The notes beneath the pieces are model-generated. The model was given only the letters and a program-made list of their open reading frames with translations. It was not told the origin of the DNA and did no database searches. Positions 15,926 to 21,794 of a stretch of DNA of 25,321 nucleotides are shown here, piece after piece; positions within the stretch are counted from its first letter, which is position 1; every line of letters begins with the position of its first letter. Made by a program: the position numbers and the translations under genes. The stretch is taken from positions 1 through 25,321 of IMG/VR virus record IMGVR_UViG_3300042505_000070, one strand, 5' to 3'. The DNA is from a virus.

Positions 15926-16193
15926 GACCTTTACCCTCCAGGTATCTTAGTGAAACTGCAAGATGGACAACGGCATCCACAACCTCGTCCCGATCTCGAC
16001 CTTCCTCGACAATCCGCTTGATGCTTCTGTTGACAGATAGGAGATGCTTTACCTTGCCAATGTACTTGGTCTCCTTGACCATGTTGTTGTTCTCCACGGC
16101 AAACTTTAACGCCTCCTTGAAACAGGCGTATTCCTGCCCCGTCATTAAGAAACGCAAACTCAAATTGGTCAGCCACATGGCGATGCGTTTCAT
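15915..16193 (-). CDS. Small helical protein of unknown function
   Basis: I recognise no family in these 92 residues. The sequence is helical throughout, with a mildly hydrophobic N-terminus (MKRIAMWLTNLSLRFLMTG) that is too polar for a clear membrane segment, then charged helices (YIGKVKHLLSVNRSIKRIVE; EVVDAVVHLAVSLRYLEGKG). It overlaps the XhlA-like gene by 11 nt and starts by an ATGA junction with the tiny lipoprotein gene upstream, so all three are probably translated together. That links it to the lysis-like group rather than to the fibres. An overlapping 105-codon frame (15931-16248) is out of phase and has a Cys/His/Gln-rich composition typical of a shadow. Confidence 0.55.
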   Translation of the reverse strand: MKRIAMWLTNLSLRFLMTGQEYACFKEALKFAVENNNMVKETKYIGKVKHLLSVNRSIKRIVEEGRDRDEVVDAVVHLAVSLRYLEGKGRES

Positions 16194-16309
16194 TTGACAT
16201 TACCAGCGTCCGTGGCTGCTCCCATATCGGAATAGCGAGGCAGTACATTATTATCCGCTGGCTTTGGCGAGCAAGAGCAGAGCAAGAGGGTGAGGAGGAG
16301 GAGGGGCAT
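16190..16309 (-). CDS. Tiny lipoprotein (o-spanin-like)
   Basis: This is a 39-residue frame not reported by usual length cut-offs. It begins MPLLLLTLLLCSCSPKPADN, a very short signal peptide ending in a lipobox-like LLLC, with lipidation expected at C11 (or C13). The remaining 25 or so residues are polar (NVLPRYSDMGAATDAG). It starts at ATG 16309 in a TAATG overlap with the stop of the upstream gene and ends at a TGA sharing ATGA with the next gene. Perfect stitching to both neighbours argues that it is real. Size and lipobox resemble Rz1-type outer-membrane lipoproteins, although Rz1 usually has a Pro-rich tail and lies inside or after an Rz gene; no Rz is next to it. An immunity or superinfection lipoprotein is an alternative. 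Confidence 0.6.
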   Translation of the reverse strand: MPLLLLTLLLCSCSPKPADNNVLPRYSDMGAATDAGNVK

Positions 16310-16788
16310 TAGGCTATTTTTGCAAATCTAATATAAGAACCAGTTGAAAGGATTGTTGGATTTGAAGCATCAGTTGCATTCCTTTGGGCAATTTCAAACC
16401 CAAATGTTTGAGCAGAGGTTAAAATAAGTGTTCCATTTAGCCATGTGGCTAGTGCTTGTGCCGCTGCTCCTGTATTTGCTGATACTAAAAATTGTGGATT
16501 AGTATCTGCTCTGCGTGATGCTCCTTGATCAATCGTTAAGCTAAAATATCCAGTTCCGCGCAATACACGATTAACAAAACAACCAGAACCAGAAAGAGTT
16601 GATGTAAGCTGTATTTGTATTCCAGCAGTTACAGATGCCGTGCTACCACCAGCCCAACCGTCATATTGATAAGTTCCTGGTGGGAGAGTTATTAGAGTTG
16701 CCGATGCAACAAATGATGTAGATGCAGACTGCGTTAAGGTCGTATCGTAAAGAGTAAAGATTTGCGGAGTTGGGCGAAAGATGGGCAT
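16309..16788 (-). CDS. Probable structural protein, beta-rich
   Basis: The product has 159 residues. It is dominated by beta-prone Thr/Ser/Gly/Ala sequence (LPPGTYQYDGWAGGSTAS; ATWLNGTLILTSAQTFGFE), resembling small phage head-fibre or decoration proteins. It has no membrane or signal segment and no enzyme motif. SD AGGAG, which overlaps the upstream stop, precedes ATG 16788. It is the last of a run of small probably structural genes after the capsid gene. I do not recognise a family. Confidence 0.45.
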   Translation of the reverse strand: MPIFRPTPQIFTLYDTTLTQSASTSFVASATLITLPPGTYQYDGWAGGSTASVTAGIQIQLTSTLSGSGCFVNRVLRGTGYFSLTIDQGASRRADTNPQFLVSANTGAAAQALATWLNGTLILTSAQTFGFEIAQRNATDASNPTILSTGSYIRFAKIA

Positions 16789-16797
16789 CGCCTACTC

Positions 16798-17214
16798 CTA
16801 ACTGAGTGTCGTCACTTCAGCAGTTCCAGCAGTGGCGAAGATTCCGCCAATCAAGCCAGTGTAATTAAAAGGAACTTCGTAGTAGTCTCCAGCACTTAGT
16901 CTGGCTGTGAAATTGGAAGTGCTGGCTGTTGCTGTGCCAAGAATGACGTGGAGTGTGCCTGGGCCAGAATTGAAGATTGTGCATCCCAGCCTGCCAGTGC
17001 TTGCCGTTGCAATTGTTCCGTAGCTGGTCGAGGTGAAGTCGGTAGGACCAGTTCCGCCAGTTGTGGCGTTGGGGATGCGCACGCCATCAGCAACGTCCGC
17101 CTGAAGCGTTGTAACCAACGCCTCTAACTCGGTTAGGTTGGCGTTAATCGATAAGCCAGTTCCGCCAGAAAGCGGTCCTAGACTCTCAATAATCGTGTTC
17201 CATTGGCGGCCCAT
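16798..17214 (-). CDS. Probable structural protein
   Basis: The product has 138 residues. A helical N-terminus (NANLTELEALVTTLQADVAD) is followed by beta-rich Thr/Gly/Ser sequence (TSTSYGTIATASTGRLGC; FNYTGLIGGIFATAGTAEV). A short helix followed by a beta barrel-like part is common in trimeric phage appendage proteins. SD AAAAGGA lies upstream of ATG 17214. No homologous family is recognised; the virion role is inferred from the neighbourhood. Confidence 0.45.
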   Translation of the reverse strand: MGRQWNTIIESLGPLSGGTGLSINANLTELEALVTTLQADVADGVRIPNATTGGTGPTDFTSTSYGTIATASTGRLGCTIFNSGPGTLHVILGTATASTSNFTARLSAGDYYEVPFNYTGLIGGIFATAGTAEVTTLS

Positions 17215-17254
17215 ATATTTGTCCTTTTTAGTTTAACACGCTAGGGGTGGTTCA

Positions 17255-17740
17255 TCAAGCGGCGGTGATGGTGATGGATGGTGACCAGCCAGTTGTGGGT
17301 ATGATTGTTGCGTCTTCAGAAGCATTCTGGGATGCTGCATTCACTGCAAAAACATTTTCGTCCTCTCCAAAAAATCCATAAACTTTTCCAGCGTACCAGT
17401 ATGCTTCAGATTGAAGCGGATTAAAAAATGTTGCTGTAAATGTTGTATTTGGTGCAATTAAAATATATCCGTAAGGAGAGGTTGGAAAACTTTCATCTCC
17501 ATATCCAGCTTCCTTCAAATAAACCAATCCAGTATCAATAAACATTTTATCGCTAATAGCAGAACCAGCAACTCTAGTCGCACTTGAAGTAACTTTTGTA
17601 TATGTGCCGTCTGGAACAACGCCATTATTTCCAGATATATTAACTGCGTTTGTGGTGGCTACAGCAAGACCGCTGGGTGCAGCACCGCCACCAACCTTGC
17701 GGATGGTCTGCGCTCCTAGTCCTAAAGATAGTCTTGGCAT
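17255..17740 (-). CDS. Probable structural protein (MPRLSLGLG N-terminus)
   Basis: The product has 161 residues, beginning MPRLSLGLGAQTIRKVGGGA, an N-terminus I associate with several unnamed phage structural proteins. Aromatic and Thr-rich beta sequence follows (YILIAPNTTFTATFFNPLQS; WYAGKVYGFFGEDENVF). ATG 17740 is chosen over an upstream TTG (17755) because of this conserved start. No Shine-Dalgarno is visible, and the gene begins right after a double hairpin, so its expression may be governed by that structure. Stop TGA is directly followed by another TGA. Probably a head or collar appendage. Confidence 0.45.
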   Translation of the reverse strand: MPRLSLGLGAQTIRKVGGGAAPSGLAVATTNAVNISGNNGVVPDGTYTKVTSSATRVAGSAISDKMFIDTGLVYLKEAGYGDESFPTSPYGYILIAPNTTFTATFFNPLQSEAYWYAGKVYGFFGEDENVFAVNAASQNASEDATIIPTTGWSPSITITAA

Positions 17741-17758
17741 AAAATCAAAATGCAATCA

Positions 17759-17802
17759 ATCGCCAAGGACTTGAACCTTTGGCGATGTGATTACTTGAAT
17801 CA
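17759..17802 (-). terminator. Double hairpin after the 79-aa gene
   Basis: Two inverted repeats follow the stop of the 79-aa gene on the minus strand. The first (17788-17802) has stem TGATT/AATCA with a 5-nt loop. The second (17759-17786) pairs ATCGCCAAGG with ATCGCCAAAGG (10 bp with a 1-nt bulge and 7-nt loop), then a T-rich stretch. Both loops share TTCAAGT. It could be a leaky terminator or RNA-processing site that lowers expression of later genes. The T-run is interrupted, so termination efficiency is uncertain. Confidence 0.35.
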
Positions 17803-18042
17803 TTAACCAGCTATGTAGCCGATCACCCTGCCAGTTCCAGCCGTGTAGCTGTCGAACTCGCCATAGATGATGTTGCCAGAGCCAATCGTAACGCCTGTCA
17901 GAGTACCATCATATTTACCGCTAATCGCGCTAAACGTGGTATCCGAAAGCATCTGGATTGCCCAGTAGCCAGCAGGGGCTGTTCCAGTTGTCCCTACGGA
18001 AAATCCGTATTGAGCCTGGAATTTATCTAATGCGCGAGACAT
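17803..18042 (-). CDS. Small probable structural protein
   Basis: The product has 79 residues. A short N-terminal helix (ALDKFQAQYGF) precedes beta-rich Gly/Thr/Ser sequence (DGTLTGVTIGSGNIIYGEFD). No enzyme or membrane features are seen. It is joined to the upstream 64-aa gene by a TAATG overlap and followed at once by the double hairpin. Size and position suggest a small capsid or connector component. Family not recognised. Confidence 0.45.
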   Translation of the reverse strand: MSRALDKFQAQYGFSVGTTGTAPAGYWAIQMLSDTTFSAISGKYDGTLTGVTIGSGNIIYGEFDSYTAGTGRVIGYIAG

Positions 18043-18236
18043 TAGCTATGTAGCGCGATGCGGTAGCTCGTGCCGTTAAGAGTCACGTTCAAGGACGCAG
18101 GGGCTGTTGCAACTGTATTAACAGTGCCACCGCTGGAGCTTGCCGTAAACTCAATGACGTTGGCGAAGTTAGCACCATCAATACGAACGGCTTTATTCTT
18201 CGCTTTTACTGGACTTCTTTGAAACTCACTAGCCAT
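18042..18236 (-). CDS. Small phage protein, unknown function
   Basis: The product has 64 residues. The N-terminus is basic (FQRSPVKAKNKAVRID), followed by a Ser/Thr/Gly-rich beta part (TASSSGGTVNTVATAPASLN) and TSYRIALHS at the end. Strong SD AAGGAGA lies before ATG 18236. It overlaps the next gene by TAATG. The basic, beta-rich make-up could suit a capsid-interior or decoration protein, but nothing identifies it. Confidence 0.42.
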   Translation of the reverse strand: MASEFQRSPVKAKNKAVRIDGANFANVIEFTASSSGGTVNTVATAPASLNVTLNGTSYRIALHS

Positions 18237-18237
18237 A

Positions 18238-18516
18238 TTATTTTCTCCTTATAGCCGCACGTTTGATGCTATCTGGCGTGTACTGGCTTCTGAATCTACT
18301 GCCAAGCTTTTGTTCTTGGCGATAGTACCCCTTCAATAGATTTGTTTGATTGACTCCCAGCGGGTTGTCGAGGGGTTCGCCAACCCCCACTAGGCTCAAT
18401 CTTTGAGGGACGGTGAATCGTTTAAGGTAACGAGGGACAGAATCCCTTTCGGCCACAGCCTTTTCCAGTTCGACAACTTTCCCATTTCTGGTGTCCTCGT
18501 ACTGGTAAACAGGCAT
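18238..18516 (-). CDS. FmdB-like N-terminus phage protein, unknown function
   Basis: The product has 92 residues. The start MPVYQYEDTRNGKVVELEKAV is shaped like the first beta-hairpin of FmdB-type zinc-ribbon proteins. The cysteines of a zinc ribbon are absent, so no metal site remains. The later part is basic (RRK at the end) and helical (KGYYRQEQKLGSRFRSQY). It overlaps the upstream gene by TAATG. Such short proteins follow the capsid gene in related phages; I infer a head-completion or DNA-contact role at low confidence. Confidence 0.45.
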   Translation of the reverse strand: MPVYQYEDTRNGKVVELEKAVAERDSVPRYLKRFTVPQRLSLVGVGEPLDNPLGVNQTNLLKGYYRQEQKLGSRFRSQYTPDSIKRAAIRRK

Positions 18517-18860
18517 TAGCTATAGTTTTCCTTATCCGACTCCTCGGCCATCTTCATCATACGGTCTTCTTCGGACTCTTCGGGTACAGCGGATTCTTCT
18601 TCAGATGCTTCAGCCATAGCGTTGTTTACACGCACCATAGCCACACCACCTTCGATTTTCTCCACTACACCTTCCAATTCCACCATGTCTCCAGCCTCTG
18701 GTGTGGCGTTTTCTTCGCCTTCACCTAGCTCGAACATAGAGATCGGCAATTTAACCAATCCTTCTTTCATAGCTGGTTTCTCCTTGGTGGAAGAGGCTGG
18801 GGAGGTTTTACCCTCCCCAGCTTTCCGAGGACCCATACCAATGACTAGCATGGTTCCCAT
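18516..18860 (-). CDS. Acidic head-region protein, unknown function
   Basis: The product has 114 residues. A short basic/Ser region (KAGEGKTSPASSTKEKP) is followed by a small beta part (GDMVELEGVVEKIEGGVAMV) and a very acidic C-terminus (EASEEESAVPEESEEDRM). The acidic tail is unlike the surrounding structural genes and suggests a chaperone-like or scaffold-associated function, or a binder of basic head proteins. The frame has several nearby ATGs (18860, 18851, 18836). I kept the first, 7 nt after the capsid gene, though none has a clear Shine-Dalgarno. Confidence 0.45.
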   Translation of the reverse strand: MGTMLVIGMGPRKAGEGKTSPASSTKEKPAMKEGLVKLPISMFELGEGEENATPEAGDMVELEGVVEKIEGGVAMVRVNNAMAEASEEESAVPEESEEDRMMKMAEESDKENYS

Positions 18861-18867
18861 TTAATTA

Positions 18868-19896
18868 TTAGCTGTAGTTGGACTTCGCAACGATGACTCG
18901 GAAGAACCGAGGATCGAGTTGCTTGGCTGCGTAGAACGTCTTGAAGGACGCAACAACGCGCTGTCCATAAGGATCGCTCTTATCAGCAGCATCAAGGATC
19001 GTGACCTTCGGAGCGAAGGGCGAGCCAGAGGCGGCCAATGAGGACAAGCTAGGAACACCAAACGCGCCACCACCGAGGAGGACGTTGGCGTAACCAGTGT
19101 TAACACCAGTTGTTCCTACGCTGTTTTCAGCGATACCAGAGGCGGAGGTATTGAAGGTCTGCACGTTGGTCGAAGAGATGACCGACACGCCAAACAATTT
19201 ACCAGTCTCACCTTTGAAGATTTGGTCGGGAGCCGAGTAGCTCGACACCTTCAACCAATCATCGTCCTGCTGCAAGTCACGGATAACGGCAGGATGCGCG
19301 ACAAGCGCGTAGCCGTCCTTGATCTTAGGAGCGCGGGCGATGAACAACGAAGTCGCACCATCGAGCAAGTCGGTGGCGGTCATTGCGCTGTTAGCAACGG
19401 ATGAGGTAGCCCAGGTCGTTCCGTTCGTTGTGTTTTGAGCATAACGAGCGTAGGACTTGACTGCTACACCAGTACCAGTGCTGGTCGAGGAATCCTGCAC
19501 CAACGCACGGTGACAGAGAGTGTCAGCGTGGAGGGCGGCATCTTCGCCGAGTTGTTTGGTGGCCTGTGCCAAGTGCGAGAACAATTCGGTTGCGAGAACA
19601 ACATCCGTTAGGATGATCTTGCTTCCGTATTGGACAAGCGTGGCTTCCACTGAGGACAACGTGAGATCACGCTCGTCACCAGAGGATGGGGTTGTTCCTT
19701 CCGACAAAGCGGAGATAGCAGTGATGCTTGGATCTCCGAAACGGAAGAAGCGTATCGTTTTATTCCCGCCCGTTTTGGTCGGGTAGGGAGCTTTCATTGC
19801 GAATTGCTCCATTTGGAGCAATGGGATTGCACGTTCCAATAACGCCTTCGAGAAGTACGTCTGGAACTGTGCGCTGACTGAGCCTGTAGTTACCAT
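18868..19896 (-). CDS. Major capsid protein, N4-gp56 family
   Basis: The product has 342 residues. The N-terminal pattern (SVSAQFQTYFSKALLERAIP, residues 6-25), then GGNKTIRFFRFG (43-54), LSEGTTPSSG (64-73) and VQYGSKIILTDV (88-99) is the signature of the N4-gp56 major capsid family, an HK97-fold group. Length fits the family. It follows the scaffold gene by 31 nt and has a Shine-Dalgarno-like AAGGA 11 nt upstream of ATG 19896. It builds the icosahedral shell; no delta-domain protease is present in the window. It is one of the firmest calls here. Confidence 0.82.
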   Translation of the reverse strand: MVTTGSVSAQFQTYFSKALLERAIPLLQMEQFAMKAPYPTKTGGNKTIRFFRFGDPSITAISALSEGTTPSSGDERDLTLSSVEATLVQYGSKIILTDVVLATELFSHLAQATKQLGEDAALHADTLCHRALVQDSSTSTGTGVAVKSYARYAQNTTNGTTWATSSVANSAMTATDLLDGATSLFIARAPKIKDGYALVAHPAVIRDLQQDDDWLKVSSYSAPDQIFKGETGKLFGVSVISSTNVQTFNTSASGIAENSVGTTGVNTGYANVLLGGGAFGVPSLSSLAASGSPFAPKVTILDAADKSDPYGQRVVASFKTFYAAKQLDPRFFRVIVAKSNYS

Positions 19897-19927
19897 ATAA
19901 TTAAGTATCCTTGTTTGTTATGACTAC

Positions 19928-20899
19928 TCAACCTCTGTCAACTTCGCTTGCCATTTTCATCAATTCACGTTCTTGCTCATCGAGAGTCAGTTCGTGAAAA
20001 GCTTTAGTCTTGGCAGGACCTTTTGGTTGTCCAGACGCTGGAGTAGTCGCTTTTCTGAGTTGAGAAAGTTCTTTCTCATACTCTGCAACCTTTTTCGACA
20101 AATCGGAGGCGGACTCCGCTTGGAGCTTTACCTTGGCAATTCCAACCGCATCCTTGATCCCCGCTGGGTAATTACGCAGGATTGCGTGGTTTTGCAACAT
20201 TTCTGATACGGCTTTATACAATGTGCTGGTTGAATCTTTAAGTTCTGGATTTGCTTCCACTTCATCAAGCAAATTTTTATCCCAAGCAGACTTTAGTTCC
20301 GCTTGGGTCTTTTGCTCGACTTCTTTCCTGTCCTCGACTTCGATGTCACCAGCTTTTTGTTCGGCAAGTTTTGCAAGATCGTCACGGCCTTCATCACGGT
20401 AGCTCTTTGCTGCTTCCCTGTAATCTTCCGCGCTAAACTTGCGACTTCCCGACTTTGTCTCGCCTTGAGGAGTTTCTGAAGTCTTCCTTGCCCTTTCAGC
20501 CTCGATCTGCTCACGCTCTGCTTTGATTCTGGCTTTCTCTGCTCGGACATCTTCCCACTCCTTCTCAAGTCGTGACTTAGCCTTCTCGTAACGGGTAGGC
20601 TTCTTTTCGGAAGCCGACTCCGACTTGTCTTCTGAAGATTGCGTTGTTAAAGAACTTTTGGCTTCCTCGGATTTCTCCTTGGTCGCTGAAACCTCATCCG
20701 AGGTTTCTAGTTTTGTTTTTTCGGCTTTTTCAGCAGGCGCGGGTGTCTGCTCGTTATCTCCGCTGGCCTTTTCTGTAGCTTCTGTTTCTACTTTGGCTTT
20801 TTCGTCTTCCTTGGGAGTAGGATTAAAATCCCGTCCTTCGTCAGCCGCTTGCGCCATCGCCAATACATCCGCTTCAGTTAGGTTGTTTGAATCCGCCAT
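19928..20899 (-). CDS. Capsid scaffold protein
   Basis: The product has 323 residues, with extremely high Glu/Lys/Ala/Ser content. Residues about 30-95 are acidic/Lys disordered sequence; residues about 100-150 form a long charged helix (RYEKAKSRLEKEWEDVRAEK). Helical regions follow and the C-terminal end (AFHELTLDEQERELMKMASE) may bind the capsid subunit. This composition and its location between portal and major capsid genes are characteristic of scaffolds, which are lost after procapsid assembly. SD AAAGGG precedes ATG 20899. The 48-nt leader contains a 5-bp inverted repeat (GGTAG/CTACC, 20923-20941) of doubtful meaning. Confidence 0.72.
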   Translation of the reverse strand: MADSNNLTEADVLAMAQAADEGRDFNPTPKEDEKAKVETEATEKASGDNEQTPAPAEKAEKTKLETSDEVSATKEKSEEAKSSLTTQSSEDKSESASEKKPTRYEKAKSRLEKEWEDVRAEKARIKAEREQIEAERARKTSETPQGETKSGSRKFSAEDYREAAKSYRDEGRDDLAKLAEQKAGDIEVEDRKEVEQKTQAELKSAWDKNLLDEVEANPELKDSTSTLYKAVSEMLQNHAILRNYPAGIKDAVGIAKVKLQAESASDLSKKVAEYEKELSQLRKATTPASGQPKGPAKTKAFHELTLDEQERELMKMASEVDRG

Positions 20900-20947
20900 T
20901 TTGACCCTTTCTTACACTTTTCGGTAGGGAGTCATTCTACCTAAAGG

Positions 20948-21271
20948 TTAGTCGGCTACTGGTTCATCCGATCCATCCCCATAGCCTGGAATGGCGGAGT
21001 TAAGTTTTTGGGATGCGAGCGATTCTAAGGTCGCTACACATCCTCTAAACCCTTTAGCACGTCCACAAGCGTCTGCAAGTTCCTCTGGTTTCTTCATTAC
21101 CGCAGAGGCGTTTTGACGCAGGGTTAGGTTAAGCAAAATAAGACTTAGCTTCTGTCCTGTGGGGGTTGACAAGAATCCTGTCCACGCCTTCTCGTCCTCA
21201 TCCTCCCACTTAGGCTCGTTGACCCATTCTTGATCTCTGATGAACGCCAATGCTGCTTTTAGTTTTCTCAT
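20948..21271 (-). CDS. Small phage protein between portal and scaffold
   Basis: The product has 107 residues. The segment WEDEDEKAWTGFLSTPTGQK, then LLNLTLRQNASAV and CGRAKGFRGC, is a pattern I associate with small conserved phage head-region proteins of unknown function. No signal, membrane or enzyme motif is seen. Its start overlaps the methyltransferase stop by ATGA, and it ends 48 nt before the scaffold start. It may assist procapsid assembly, but the role is unproven. Confidence 0.5.
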   Translation of the reverse strand: MRKLKAALAFIRDQEWVNEPKWEDEDEKAWTGFLSTPTGQKLSLILLNLTLRQNASAVMKKPEELADACGRAKGFRGCVATLESLASQKLNSAIPGYGDGSDEPVAD

Positions 21272-21783
21272 AGTTTTATTGCCCAGGAATCGCCTTGGAA
21301 TAGCGTATAGTCCTTTTGTCCTATTTCCTCAAGTAAGGCCATCTTGACTGATTTCCAACTCCAGTCGTGACCAGCCATAATCCCGCCTTCTCTAAGCTTC
21401 TTGCGCCAGCCCTTTAGGTCTGCAAGCACGCCTTCGTATCTATGATCTCCGTCAATATAAACCAAGTCCAGCTCTCCATCCTTAAAGAATTCGAGCGCAT
21501 CTAGGCTTTTACCCCTGCTATATAAAACATTCTTAAATGGAGATACGCGCTCTTGGAATGCGTCAAAGACAAACTTCATCGGGCATTGCTGACTTGCCCT
21601 ATCGTTGATGTCGTACCCATTTAGCCAAGGATCTACGGCAAGAACATCCTTAAAATACTTTGCAAGAACTACTGTTCCCTCGCCACTATAAGAACCAATC
21701 TCAACTGCCCTATTATTTGCACCCTGTTCATTCGCCCACTCACACAGCTTTGCTAGTCCTTCCGCTTGGAAGGCATCACGCAT
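21268..21783 (-). CDS. Class I SAM-dependent methyltransferase (Methyltransf_24-like)
   Basis: From ATG 21783 the product has 171 residues. Motif I VEIGSYSGEGT is at residues 27-37 and an acidic residue after the second strand (VDPW) at 51. LVYIDGDHRYEG (107-118) and GGIMAGHDW (133-141) are the hallmarks of Methyltransf_24-type enzymes, in which D/H residues coordinate a metal. The substrate is not evident. The family includes enzymes acting on sugars and small molecules; DNA-specific motifs (DPPY/NPPY) are absent. A TTG at 21798 would add five residues and overlap the portal stop (TTGA). It lies inside the head gene block, an unusual place. It may modify a virion glycan, host surface or metabolite; the target is inferred only. 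Confidence 0.72.
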   Translation of the reverse strand: MRDAFQAEGLAKLCEWANEQGANNRAVEIGSYSGEGTVVLAKYFKDVLAVDPWLNGYDINDRASQQCPMKFVFDAFQERVSPFKNVLYSRGKSLDALEFFKDGELDLVYIDGDHRYEGVLADLKGWRKKLREGGIMAGHDWSWKSVKMALLEEIGQKDYTLFQGDSWAIKL

Positions 21784-21794
21784 TACTGGTACTT

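Noticed and set aside
15931-16248. 105-codon minus-strand frame
   Set aside because: It overlaps two better-supported genes out of phase and has an odd Cys/His/Gln-rich composition.
17759-17786. tRNA T-arm-like GGTTCAAGTCC
   Set aside because: No acceptor, D-arm or anticodon arm can be assembled upstream, and the sequence is explained by a hairpin with a TTCAAGT loop. A tRNA-derived attachment site was considered, but there is no integrase in view.
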